From NCBI GenBank assembly GCA_022360055.1, contig JAKSDO010000006.1, positions 36,962 to 100,961 of the forward strand: a stretch of 64,000 bases of DNA, read 5' to 3'. A program made the position numbers and the translations under genes. The notes below the pieces were generated by a model. That model did no database searches. It was not told where the DNA came from and saw only the letters and a program-made list of their open reading frames with translations. Source of the DNA: Cytophagales bacterium. Its GTDB lineage: Bacteria > Bacteroidota > Bacteroidia > Cytophagales > Cyclobacteriaceae. The number at the start of each line of letters is the position of its first letter. Position 1 is the stretch's first letter. Positions 18,423 through 26,532 of the stretch are shown piece after piece.

Positions 18423-18980
18423 ATGGCTCAGAAAAGCAAAAAAAAAGACGATTCAGGCCCGTCCAAGCTCAGAAAGCTACTTGAAAAACTTAAATTATTC
18501 GAAAAGAAACTAAAGTCAAAAGAAAAGAACATCGATAAGGAAATAAAGAAAGGCAAATTAAAGCGTGCAAGCAAGGGCGATCTCAGATCTCTTAAAGAAA
18601 AGAAAGAAACCCTTGCCAAAAAATCAAAGAAAGTTACCAAGGAGATAAATAAGGCCGAAGAGGAACTGAAAAAAGCGGATAAAAGGGGAAAGAGTAAAGA
18701 TCAAAAAAAGAAAAAATCCGGAAAATCAAAGATTAAAAAGAAGCATGCCACAGACCTGGGTCTGCTTTCCGGTGTATCTCGCGAGCTTGAAGATATGAAG
18801 AGCCCTGCGACTTTGATGCCGATCAGCACCGATCTGAAAGTCAGAGATGCAATTACCTATCTTCGAAATTTGCCAGCGGTGGCAGAGGTCGAATCTTTTG
18901 TGAAGGATGAAAAAAGGCTTACGGTTCAAAAAGCGGCGGCTTCGCGGTTAAACGCATTGCGGAGAAAAAAAAATCCATAA
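18423..18980 (+). CDS. Lysine-rich coiled-coil protein, unknown
   Basis: 185 residues. Residues 1-110 are extremely rich in Lys and Glu with heptad-like spacing (KLRKLLEKLKLFEKKLKSKE), so a long, very basic helix or coiled coil is predicted. Residues about 112-185 differ: KVRDAITYLRNLPAVAEVES and a final KAAASRLNALRRKKN suggest a compact helical tail. There is no signal peptide, so it is cytosolic; binding to nucleic acid or ribosomes is possible from charge alone but not demonstrated. It is monocistronic between the CarboxypepD_reg gene and the sulfatase gene. No family was recognised. Confidence 0.65.
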   Translation: MAQKSKKKDDSGPSKLRKLLEKLKLFEKKLKSKEKNIDKEIKKGKLKRASKGDLRSLKEKKETLAKKSKKVTKEINKAEEELKKADKRGKSKDQKKKKSGKSKIKKKHATDLGLLSGVSRELEDMKSPATLMPISTDLKVRDAITYLRNLPAVAEVESFVKDEKRLTVQKAAASRLNALRRKKNP

Positions 18981-19115
18981 TCGTAAACCGGGGACGGCAG
19001 TCGATGTTTTAAGTATGATCCAACGGTTTGTATTTAAGTTCAATCCGCTTTTTTCGTTTGAAAGATTTGGTTTACTTTGTATGGCTAAGACATAAATCCG
19101 GAAATTAAACTTTTT

Positions 19116-20570
19116 ATGAAATTTTTTCGCTTATCCCCTCTTTTTTTAATGTTGATCATTGGCTCATGTTCCCAAATATCCAATGAGGAAGAACGATTGC
19201 CGAATATTGTAATTGTATTTACGGACGATCAGGGTTATGGCGACATAGGTTGTTTTGGAGCCACGGGGTTTGAAACGCCAAATCTGGACAAAATGGCCAG
19301 TGAAGGCATGAAGTTTACCAATTTTTATTCAGCCCAGCCCGTGTGCAGCGCTTCCAGGGCGGGATTATTAACCGGATGTTATCCAAACAGGCTTGGAATT
19401 TCCGGAGCGCTTTTCCCCTGGCACGAGATCGGGATTGATGACGGCGAAGTGACCATCGCAGAGATGCTCAAGGAAAAAGGATACGCTACGGCAATATTCG
19501 GTAAGTGGCACCTCGGACATCATGAGCAATTTCTTCCGCTTCAGCATGGGTTCGATGAATATACCGGGATTCCGTATTCCAACGATATGTGGCCGATAAA
19601 GCTGGACGGTACAAAAGCAGCTCCGGACGAGGGTAGGGGAAACTATCCGGATTTACCGCTTGTCGAGGGAAATGAAACCATAGAAATGATAACGAGCTTT
19701 GCCGGGCAGGATAAGCTTACTACCTTATATACGGAGAAAGCAGTGGATTTCATTCACAGGAATAAAGCGCAGCCGTTCTTTTTGTACGTGCCGCATTCCA
19801 TGCCGCATGTTCCGCTTGGTGTTTCCGATAAATTCCGCGGGAAAAGCGAACAGGGCATGTACGGCGATGTGATGATGGAGATTGATTGGTCGGTCGGACA
19901 AATTGCGGAAGCCCTAAAAGCAAATGGATTGGAAGATCATACCATTTTTATTTTCACGACGGATAATGGACCCTGGTTGAATTATGGAAATCATGCCGGT
20001 TCGTCCGGAGGATTAAGGGAAGGGAAAACAACCAGTTGGGAAGGAGGTCAGCGTGTCCCTTGTATTGTGAAATGGCCGGGACAAATCCCAGATGGGATTG
20101 TTTGCAATCAGTTGGCTTCATCCATTGATCTTTTCCCTACACTGGCTTCGATTGTAGACGGCAAATTGCCGGATCATAAAATTGATGGAGTGAACATCAT
20201 GGAGTTGTGGAAGGGCAATTTCGCGTCAAAGCCGAGGAAGGAATTGTATTATTACTATGGGAAAAACAACTTGAATGCAGTCAGGACAGGCAACTGGAAG
20301 CTTGTTTTTCCGCATGCCTATCAATCTTATGAGGCCACGGTGCCTGCCAATGATGGGCGTGGCGGTAGACGGATTAAAATGCAGGTCGATTCCCTTGAAC
20401 TTTATAATCTCATGAGAGATCCCGGGGAGCGATATAATGTCATCGATCTGTACCCTGAAGTTGTCGCCAGGTTGATCGAAGTAGGCGAGGAGGCCAGGGC
20501 GGACCTGGGAGACTTAAATACCGGTGCCGTCGGCAATGGTGTGCGCGAAATCGGCAAGCTCCGCAAATAG
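19116..20570 (+). CDS. Sulfatase (Cys-type) lipoprotein
   Basis: 484 residues with a lipoprotein signal peptide (lipobox IGSC, Cys18). The N-terminal FTDDQGYGDIGCFG supplies the metal-binding Asp pair; PVCSASRAGLLTG carries the sulfatase signature C-x-A-x-R, in which Cys77 would be oxidised to formylglycine. FGKWHLGHH, PHVPLG and FTTDNGPW follow in the usual order, with LREGKTTSWEGGQRVPC near the C-terminal part. The enzyme hydrolyses sulfate esters, probably on sulfated polysaccharide, in the periplasm or at the cell surface. Maturation needs a formylglycine-generating enzyme or anSME, and none is in this window. It stands alone rather than next to a SusC/SusD pair. Confidence 0.92.
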   Translation: MKFFRLSPLFLMLIIGSCSQISNEEERLPNIVIVFTDDQGYGDIGCFGATGFETPNLDKMASEGMKFTNFYSAQPVCSASRAGLLTGCYPNRLGISGALFPWHEIGIDDGEVTIAEMLKEKGYATAIFGKWHLGHHEQFLPLQHGFDEYTGIPYSNDMWPIKLDGTKAAPDEGRGNYPDLPLVEGNETIEMITSFAGQDKLTTLYTEKAVDFIHRNKAQPFFLYVPHSMPHVPLGVSDKFRGKSEQGMYGDVMMEIDWSVGQIAEALKANGLEDHTIFIFTTDNGPWLNYGNHAGSSGGLREGKTTSWEGGQRVPCIVKWPGQIPDGIVCNQLASSIDLFPTLASIVDGKLPDHKIDGVNIMELWKGNFASKPRKELYYYYGKNNLNAVRTGNWKLVFPHAYQSYEATVPANDGRGGRRIKMQVDSLELYNLMRDPGERYNVIDLYPEVVARLIEVGEEARADLGDLNTGAVGNGVREIGKLRK

Positions 20571-20714
20571 ACGAGAAAATTTTCGGCGACCGCTTTACAC
20601 CACGGAGCGCTTTAAAGATTCTGTCAATAATTCGGGATATATTTTGAGTGCGGGAAGATGGATCGAATACGAAGACAAAAGCATTCAAGAGCTCCGGACA
20701 GCGCCTCCCTGTTG

Positions 20715-21617
20715 TTACTGCCAATTGGCCGGAGCGCTATTCTTTTTCAGGTGAAATGTCCTGGTAATATTAAAACCAAAGTGAATATCTCCTTCGAAGA
20801 AATCTCCGGTTGTCCCCGTGATAAATTGTTGTTCGATCATGGCCTGTGAATTTGCAAAGACCAACTGGAACACATGGCCCCCGGTTTCAATTTCCAGACC
20901 TATCCCAAACGGATCATAGTTCACCTCATCGGTATTGTTGTTGAATTGATAAAAATACTCAAAGGTAATTGCCATGCGTCTGGATATTTTGTGCCTTCCG
21001 CTAAGACCGAGCGCAATTATGTCGTTATGCTCTTCCGGGGTTCTTACCAGGTTGTGGTGCACAAGCGTTGGCGTTAATTGCAGCGAAAGCATTTCATTAA
21101 ATTTTCTGGCCAAAAGAATCTGGTATGTGTAGGAAATGCGCGAAGACAATTTTACATCCTGGGTTTCATCTGTCGGCTTTAAGGTATTGATCGCCATGCT
21201 TATGAATGCGGTACCCGTAACCGGGAAGTTTTTGAGCCCCTTGGTCTGTTTCAAAAATTTGTACTTTACAAAACCGTCGTAGGTTTTTTCGTAGCTGCTA
21301 CGTCCCGCGCCAACTGTAAAAGCATTGCCAATGGCATATTCGGCCCCCAGTCGTATCCAGGCTTCATCCAGTCCCCATAAGTTATAGGCGCCGGAATTTA
21401 TTTTTCCGAACCTGTGCATAAATATGATATCCAATGTCCCTGCGCCTCTTGTCTCTACGGAATGTCCGCTGATGATGCGTGTTCCCTTGAATGTTGAAGT
21501 CGTGATACTGGTTTTTTTGTCATCATCTTCGATCAAATTCATCAGATCTTCCTGTGCGAGGCAATAATTTATAGAAATGCTGAAAATCAGCAACATATAT
21601 TTAGTTGAGTTTTTCAT
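20715..21617 (-). CDS. DUF5777 family outer-membrane beta-barrel protein
   Basis: 300 residues with a signal peptide ending near CLAQE. The mature part alternates polar and hydrophobic residues as amphipathic strands (HRFGKINSGAYNLWGLDEAW, RISYTYQILLARKF, HKISRRMAITFEYFYQF, TGGHVFQLVFANSQ), the pattern of DUF5777, a Bacteroidota barrel family of unknown transport role. The start overlaps the YceI stop by 17 bp, so the two are coupled, and it is the last gene of a minus-strand series with two cytochrome-like lipoproteins. That neighbourhood hints at an envelope redox or lipid-associated function, which is inference. Confidence 0.85.
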   Translation of the reverse strand: MKNSTKYMLLIFSISINYCLAQEDLMNLIEDDDKKTSITTSTFKGTRIISGHSVETRGAGTLDIIFMHRFGKINSGAYNLWGLDEAWIRLGAEYAIGNAFTVGAGRSSYEKTYDGFVKYKFLKQTKGLKNFPVTGTAFISMAINTLKPTDETQDVKLSSRISYTYQILLARKFNEMLSLQLTPTLVHHNLVRTPEEHNDIIALGLSGRHKISRRMAITFEYFYQFNNNTDEVNYDPFGIGLEIETGGHVFQLVFANSQAMIEQQFITGTTGDFFEGDIHFGFNITRTFHLKKNSAPANWQ

Positions 21618-22155
21618 AGTTAAATTTTACGGTTACGTCCACAATTTCTGCAATGTTGTAAAAAACCACCTTTGGGATTTTGATCTTGTAGTCTTTAAGC
21701 CTGATGGGGAAACTGGCATTAAGCTCCAGGGAATTGTCAGCAAATTTTAAGTGCCCTTCAACGGCAATATCCTGTTCGATACCGTGTATCGTCATGGTGC
21801 CTCTGGCAACGGCTTTTTGGCGAACGCTTAGAGCGGGGTCATAATTTGTCACTTTCCCGGTAAATGTAGCTTTTGGATATTTATCCGATTCCATATAGTT
21901 TTCGTTAAAATGCTCCTGCATCAATGATTTTTCAAAGGTGAATGACCTGATCGGAATTGAAAAAACGATTTCTCCGGAGCTCATATCAAAAGCGCTTTTC
22001 CCATCGAGGTTGGTGGCCTCGATGTCTTCCATAGGGGCATCCGAAAAGAAATGAACCGAGGAAGTGTTCGATTTGTATTTTTGACAATATGCATTCATTG
22101 AGAAAATGGCGAACAACAAGTGCACGATGGCGATTGCCATATTTGTTTTTTTCAT
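21601..22155 (-). CDS. YceI family periplasmic protein
   Basis: 184 residues, with a signal peptide ending near NAYCQ. The YceI lipocalin-like barrel is visible from KYKSNTSSVHFFSDAP through MQEHFNENYMESDKYPKATF and MTIHGIEQDIAVEGHLKF, the usual family landmarks. YceI proteins bind isoprenoid-type lipids in the periplasm, and some are induced by base or stress. Here it sits between cytochrome-like lipoproteins and a DUF5777 barrel, whose start overlaps its stop. Lipid or quinone binding in support of the cytochromes is a possible but untested role. Confidence 0.88.
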   Translation of the reverse strand: MKKTNMAIAIVHLLFAIFSMNAYCQKYKSNTSSVHFFSDAPMEDIEATNLDGKSAFDMSSGEIVFSIPIRSFTFEKSLMQEHFNENYMESDKYPKATFTGKVTNYDPALSVRQKAVARGTMTIHGIEQDIAVEGHLKFADNSLELNASFPIRLKDYKIKIPKVVFYNIAEIVDVTVKFNYEKLN

Positions 22156-22183
22156 GGCCTTTAACGATAAAATGACGTTTCAA

Positions 22184-22537
22184 TTAATTTTCGGGCGCGC
22201 CCGCATCTACCCAACAGGCAATTGCATCGATTTCATCCTGCCTCAGACTTAAACCCGAAGTCGGGGGCGGCATGGTCCCGTTGGACGTCCGGGCTCTTAT
22301 TCTTGCGGCATTGGCTGAAATTTGAGCGTAGGTTTCCAACGTTGGCTGTTGCCGGCCATTTACATGGCAGCCGCTCACAGCGCAATTCGAACGAATGACC
22401 GGATGAATTACCTGAGTAAATGAAATGCCCCCGGGGGGGCATTCCCGCTCCCCGTACAACTCTTCGGCATTGTCATATGCACATGAGCAGCATATAAAAA
22501 GCATTAACCCGGAAAATAGTGTCTTGATCCCGAGCAT
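22184..22537 (-). CDS. Cytochrome c-like lipoprotein with CX4CH motif
   Basis: 117 residues; lipobox CCSC near residue 19. The mature part has a single possible heme site CAVSGCH, spaced C-x4-C-H rather than CxxCH, then TMPPPTS with a candidate axial Met, then an IDAIACWVDAGAPEN ending typical of the planctomycete/Bacteroidota cytochrome c domain. The codons were checked and the four-residue spacing is real. It should face the periplasm. It is 3 bp from the stop of its larger relative upstream and ends 28 bp before yceI, so it is co-transcribed. Confidence 0.75.
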   Translation of the reverse strand: MLGIKTLFSGLMLFICCSCAYDNAEELYGERECPPGGISFTQVIHPVIRSNCAVSGCHVNGRQQPTLETYAQISANAARIRARTSNGTMPPPTSGLSLRQDEIDAIACWVDAGAPEN

Positions 22538-22540
22538 ATC

Positions 22541-23110
22541 TTAATTATCCGGAGCACCCTGATCGACCCAATCCGCAATGAGCTTGATTTCACTATCCGG
22601 TAGCGGCCCGGTAGGAGGCATGGATTTATCTCCGGTCTTCGTCTTTATTGCAGCCGCCCTGGCTTTTACATTGTCGTACGTAGCAAAAGTGGGAATGCCT
22701 TGCCGGTCGCCGTGGCAGTTTGATAGCTGACAATTATTGTCAATAATCGGCCTTATTTGATTTGCATAGGATACTTCCGGTACTTCCGCGACCGTCACCA
22801 TTTCACTGTCCGTGCATTCGTTGGCGTCTTTAACCGTCAAGGTATAATCGCCTGCAGCCAAATTGGAAAACAAACCGCTTGTTTGAAATGTAGAGCCGTC
22901 GATGCTGAACATATAGGGATCGGCTCCTCCGGTAGCGCTTACAGTGATTTCTCCGGTCGCTTTTCCTTCAATGCTGACCTTCACATTGTCAACACTAATT
23001 TCCGGGCCATTCATACATGGGTCCGGATCATCTTCGGAATCACTACACGAGTTGAGTGCGAAAAGGATTACTACAATAAATCCTGCCAGTAATAATTGTT
23101 TGCTGTTCAT
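22541..23110 (-). CDS. SprB-repeat plus cytochrome c-like lipoprotein with CX4CH motif
   Basis: 189 residues; lipobox LNSC near residue 22. Residues about 35-110 match one SprB repeat (SATGGADPYMFSIDG and LAAGDYTLTVKDANECTD), an Ig-like fold seen in Bacteroidota surface proteins. The C-terminal 75 residues are a cytochrome c-like domain with CQLSNCHG (again C-x4-C-H), a SMPPTGP Met loop and a LIADWVDQGAPDN ending. It is clearly paralogous to the next gene in its cytochrome half. Fusion of an adhesin-type repeat to a heme domain suggests an extended surface or periplasmic electron carrier; that is inference. Confidence 0.78.
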   Translation of the reverse strand: MNSKQLLLAGFIVVILFALNSCSDSEDDPDPCMNGPEISVDNVKVSIEGKATGEITVSATGGADPYMFSIDGSTFQTSGLFSNLAAGDYTLTVKDANECTDSEMVTVAEVPEVSYANQIRPIIDNNCQLSNCHGDRQGIPTFATYDNVKARAAAIKTKTGDKSMPPTGPLPDSEIKLIADWVDQGAPDN

Positions 23111-23169
23111 AAGTCTGTATTTTGGTTAATAATCGATTCTGTATCGGTTGACTTTCCATTTTCAAAATG

Positions 23170-24417
23170 TCATTTGTTGGCTACGTGATATTTATATATA
23201 AAGTAGATTCCGAGGGTGTGTAAATCCACCTTGCCCCATCCGATGCCTGTAGTCGGGATCTTGATAAACGGTTCGATTTGTATCGCGCTTTTTCGCGCCA
23301 GTTGATATTGATACCCGATTGAGAAATTAACTATTCCAAACGGATAAACGGTCATTTTATCTGTCCCCCAATGGTCCGGCAGTTCCGGATCATCCTGTCT
23401 GTAGTGGAAATAGTAATCTTCTTTCAACAGAAAATATGTAGAAGCTCCGGCAGATACAAAGGCCTGATTTCTTCCATTTGTCAGGAAATTATACCTGAGA
23501 TTTAGCGGAACATCGACCATGGTGCATTCTCCGTAAGCTTCATCGGCGGCAATTCCCTTTTTCCAATATCTGGCGGGAGCATGATAATCCTCTCCGTAAG
23601 TTTCATATTTGTTATTTACCCAGACTGCCCCGGTATTTATCATGAATCGCTTTGAAATTCCGTACTCCATGAGCATAGTCCATCTCGAACCCGGAGAAAC
23701 GAAATTTCCAATACCCACGGTGCTAAAGTCGGGGCTGTATCCGATGCCAACACTAAAAGATGGAGTTTTGGATGATCCTGGTGCATTAAGGGAAACGGGT
23801 TCGTACTCGATGAAGTAGTCTGTTTGAGTTTTCCCGATGGCCGGGACCGGCGTTAACGGAGAAAGAAAATGGAGCATAAAATCCTCGCGGTGTATCTTGG
23901 ATTCTGCTCCATTCTCCAATACAGCATAGCCAATATCGTTTGTTTTTGATTTATTTCCGGGATTCCTGATTATTGATGTCGCATCGTTTTTGCGTTCGAA
24001 TGCATATGCATTGCCATCGGTTCCTCCCAAATCAACCGGAGGTTCATCGCCGGCTTTATACAGGGTATTTGCATGGCCCTCCGAATCCGGAGTTTTTTTT
24101 GAAAATTCCGACTCTTTTGCCGTCCGTTCTTCTGTTTTTCCGGTGGGATCGGGGATGTCGTTAATTACCGCCTGAGCTTCATGCTGGCTGGTTTTTGAAA
24201 GGTAATTATAAGCAGACCAGGATAATGGGAGTATGAGCAGCAGGAGCGGAAGCAACCAAAATTTTTTGAGAAACGACATGAAGGTGAACATTACAGGCAT
24301 TTCCCGATCCAACTGCCGCTCTAACTTGAGCCAATCTCCTTCATGGAATTCAAGGTTATGATGCCGGGCCCTTTCCCTAAAGAAATTTTCTAAATTATCC
24401 TTGTTTTGTTCGCTCAT
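23170..24417 (-). CDS. Membrane protein with N-terminal cytosolic tail and C-terminal barrel-like domain
   Basis: 415 residues. Residues 1-45 are charged and anti-sigma-like (FFRERARHHNLEFHEGDW), a single membrane helix follows at about 50-70 (FWLLPLLLLILPLSWSAYNY), then a low-complexity periplasmic linker to about 190. From about 215 the sequence is porin-like: SFSVGIGYSPDFSTVGIG, then VPLNLRYNFL, then FVSAGASTYFLL, ending IYFIYKYHVANK, as in outer-membrane beta-barrel domains. The gene overlaps the ECF sigma gene by 23 bp, so the N-terminus is a good candidate to hold that sigma factor. An inner-membrane anchor plus an outer-membrane barrel is topologically unusual. Confidence 0.65.
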   Translation of the reverse strand: MSEQNKDNLENFFRERARHHNLEFHEGDWLKLERQLDREMPVMFTFMSFLKKFWLLPLLLLILPLSWSAYNYLSKTSQHEAQAVINDIPDPTGKTEERTAKESEFSKKTPDSEGHANTLYKAGDEPPVDLGGTDGNAYAFERKNDATSIIRNPGNKSKTNDIGYAVLENGAESKIHREDFMLHFLSPLTPVPAIGKTQTDYFIEYEPVSLNAPGSSKTPSFSVGIGYSPDFSTVGIGNFVSPGSRWTMLMEYGISKRFMINTGAVWVNNKYETYGEDYHAPARYWKKGIAADEAYGECTMVDVPLNLRYNFLTNGRNQAFVSAGASTYFLLKEDYYFHYRQDDPELPDHWGTDKMTVYPFGIVNFSIGYQYQLARKSAIQIEPFIKIPTTGIGWGKVDLHTLGIYFIYKYHVANK

Positions 24418-24964
24418 AATCTTCCTGAAAATACGCTTTCAATATCAATCTCAAATGCTTCTTTGCTTTTGACAGATTTGATTTTGAAGTACCGACCGAA
24501 ATGTTCAACATATCGGCTATTTCTTCGTGCCTGTAGCCTTCGATTACATGCAAATTGAAAACCGCCCGGTATGCCGGCGATAATTTTCTGATCATCTCCA
24601 GAATTTCATCGTAAGAGATTCCGGACAAGATATCGTTTGCAATGGTTTGGGATTCGGCGGCTTCTATTCCGGTAGTGAATTCCATTTTCTTTTTTCTGAA
24701 GTTGTTTATACAAGTATTTACAATCACTTTTCTAAGCCAGGGTTTAAATGGCTTGGCGATATCAAATTTTTTGATGTTCTTGAAAATTTTCATAAATGCC
24801 TCGTTTAATAATTCTACAGCTTCGTCTCTATGGTCAGAATAGCGAAGGCAAATGCTTAATCCATAGCCGTAAAAATGCTGATAGAGGTTTCTCTGACTTT
24901 TTCTGTCGTTTTTTTGACAGCCCTTTAAAAGGTTTGCAAGAAAAGGTTGAAGGTCCTTACTCAA
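24395..24964 (-). CDS. ECF RNA polymerase sigma factor
   Basis: 189 residues with region 2 (LYQHFYGYGLSICLRY, then EAVELLNEAFMKIFKNIKKF and PWLRKVIVNTCINNFRKKK) and region 4 (LSPAYRAVFNLHVIEGYRHE followed by EIADMLNISVGTSKSNLSKA, a helix-turn-helix). Such factors direct RNA polymerase to a small regulon and are usually held by a co-encoded anti-sigma factor. Its 3' end overlaps the next gene, a one-helix membrane protein, which fits that arrangement. The cytochrome/YceI/DUF5777 series downstream may be among the targets; this is inference. Confidence 0.92.
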   Translation of the reverse strand: MSKDLQPFLANLLKGCQKNDRKSQRNLYQHFYGYGLSICLRYSDHRDEAVELLNEAFMKIFKNIKKFDIAKPFKPWLRKVIVNTCINNFRKKKMEFTTGIEAAESQTIANDILSGISYDEILEMIRKLSPAYRAVFNLHVIEGYRHEEIADMLNISVGTSKSNLSKAKKHLRLILKAYFQEDYERTKQG

Positions 24965-25036
24965 ATACTCAGTTTTATTGCCAGTACAATTAGACTGCAG
25001 AATTGGTTGCCTGAGTAGAAAAATACTTTCCGATTG

Positions 25037-25516
25037 TTAATCGGTTTCCAGGATGTCTCCGTTCTCTGCGTCAATGATCACGGTCCGGGAGATGTCGTCA
25101 AATTCGAAGGAATAGACCCATTTACCTACGAAATCATCATTTTGTTCCAACTCCCATTTCGAGATATTTTCATTTTTGACGACAGATTTTGCGACCGTAA
25201 GGGCCGTGCTTAGGTTGATTAAATTGTTTCCGGGAACAATGTTATAATCAAAAGGCCCGGTTTGTCCTTCCATTTTCAGAAGTGTCAGGCCGTTTTTGGC
25301 CCAATAAAATTTCACGACGGCCCCGCTTTCATTTTCGATTTTAATCCCCCAGGCGTCAATCCCATTTTCCTGATTGCTTTCTCGCTCCATTATTTCACCA
25401 TCAAACAGCTCGAGTGATTTGTCAAGGGCTTCCGCCGGGATGTCGGAAATATTGTTCTCGGCTTCTTCACATGAAAACCAAATACCCGACAGAAGAATTA
25501 AAGCGATCTTTTTCAT
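25037..25516 (-). CDS. PepSY-like lipoprotein
   Basis: 159 residues with a lipoprotein signal (MKKIALILLSGIWFSC, Cys16). The mature part holds one PepSY-like unit near the C-terminus: TALTVAKSVVKNENISKWEL, then WVYSFEFDDISRTVIIDAEN and a GDILETD ending, the typical last strand and Asp-rich tail of that domain. PepSY domains are thought to act as inhibitors or sensors in the envelope. It is unusual in that its start codon is the last ATGAAA in a stack of about 90-nt repeats (25517-25697). Orphan gene; the function is unknown. Confidence 0.65.
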   Translation of the reverse strand: MKKIALILLSGIWFSCEEAENNISDIPAEALDKSLELFDGEIMERESNQENGIDAWGIKIENESGAVVKFYWAKNGLTLLKMEGQTGPFDYNIVPGNNLINLSTALTVAKSVVKNENISKWELEQNDDFVGKWVYSFEFDDISRTVIIDAENGDILETD

Positions 25517-25697
25517 GTATTTAAGATTTGCAGAAACCTCGCCATGCGCCGCTGATCATCATGATCTTGTGTGTCTCAATAATTATCTCAGGCATGGCCT
25601 ATTTCATGTGTCTATATTTTTTTAGTTTACTGACACACAGAGCAATACAATCATGCTCGTGGGTGTCCTGAATTTGCTCCGGTCACGCCGGTTTCAT
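25517..25697 (-). repeat. Leader repeat array, copy A (two ~90-nt units)
   Basis: Read on the minus strand, ATGAAA occurs at 25697, 25607 and 25516, spaced 90 and 91 nt, and the last is the start codon of the PepSY-like lipoprotein. The first unit (type Y) has the hairpin CCGG-CGTGA-CCGG (25679-25691); the second (type X) has AGGC-CAT-GCCT (within 25589-25601). Type X is near-identical over about 85 nt to a unit at 50922-51011, and type Y to those at 51012 and 51100. Early in-frame stops (after 4 and 2 codons) argue against peptide coding. Confidence 0.8.
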
Positions 25698-26076
25698 TTC
25701 AATTTTCTTTATTAACAATACACTTGGATATTTGTTACGGCTGTCCCATTCAATGTATTCGTCCGGCGGACCTATTCTATAATAAATAACGATGTGTAGG
25801 TCCTCAAAATTCCTTTTTCCCCGAAGAATAAGATAGATGAACGATCGCGGCGCCTGCTTTGAACGTGATATTTGCCATTTCCGGCGGATGGGATTTTAAA
25901 TTGCAACGGTCCGCGAATGGCCGAATCCGGATAATTGCCGCCGTGATTATTGGGTATTCTCCAAATATAATTTAAAATGTGATGGCTGTTGTATTGTTTG
26001 CAGCCCTTGCAATATGCGCACGAGCAGATCTTTTGAGTATTTGTCCGTTATACTTGCCGTTTGAAATAAGCTCCAT
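25683..26076 (-). pseudogene. Decayed reading frame, unknown family
   Basis: On the minus strand an ATG at 26076 opens a protein-like frame (MELISNGKYNGQILKRSARA) interrupted by TAA at 25972-25974. The same frame continues (HPPEMANITFKAGAAIVHLS) to a T run at 25806-25809, where removing one T joins it to a very protein-like tail (LHIVIYYRIGPPDEYIEWDS) ending in a TGA at 25683-25685 inside the first leader repeat. About 130 codons would be restored. No family was recognised. A second frame is also open over part of the region, so the reconstruction is tentative. Confidence 0.3.
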
Positions 26077-26369
26077 CGCAATGAAGGAGGTAAAATAACA
26101 TGGGCATCTTTGAAATATTTAATGTTATAAAATAGTTCAAATAGAAATAATTTAAAGATAAATAGGTTTTGATTTTAGAATGAATCGTTGTTTGGTTACA
26201 AATTTTGAGTAGATCATTTCTTTAAATCCGGAATGATCATGATTTATTGTGTTGTTAAAATATTTTTATATTCGTTCGTTAATTTACTCATAGCTATTCT
26301 TAACAGAATAATTTGTAACGTTAGAATAGTCAGTATAAATAAAATAATTTATATTTAGTTTTATTTTGA

Positions 26370-26466
26370 TACTTAACTACCATAGTGCAGAAAGTATTAA
26401 AATATCATTAAGTTTAGTTTTAGCTGGAAAAGCTTAATCCGAATAATTGGGTTAAGCTTTTTTCAT
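26370..26466 (+). ncRNA. Candidate small RNA or attenuated leader ending in an orphan terminator
   Basis: No plus-strand gene precedes the strong terminator at 26427-26466. Just upstream lies another hairpin, ATACTT (about 26370) pairing with AAGTAT about 17 nt later, so two stem-loops are stacked in about 95 nt of AT-rich, gene-free DNA. This could be a short RNA, or a leader that attenuates the aminopeptidase gene starting at 26533. No promoter was firmly identified and the 5' end is a guess. Confidence 0.3.
26427..26466 (+). terminator. Rho-independent terminator
   Basis: GAAAAGCTTAAtCC pairs with GGgTTAAGCTTTTTTC across the loop GAATAATT, giving a stem of about 12 bp followed by six T residues. 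It is oriented for plus-strand transcription, or for both strands given the A run on the left, but has no protein gene immediately upstream. Confidence 0.7.
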
Positions 26467-26532
26467 TTTTCGTTTGATATAGTTACTTTTCCGTTCCGAT
26501 GAACCAAAATTTTAGGAAGTAGCAATTATACG

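Noticed and set aside
25517..25697. CRISPR-like array
   Set aside because: Units are about 90 nt, only two or three in number, contain no spacers of constant length and lie against gene starts; no cas genes are present.
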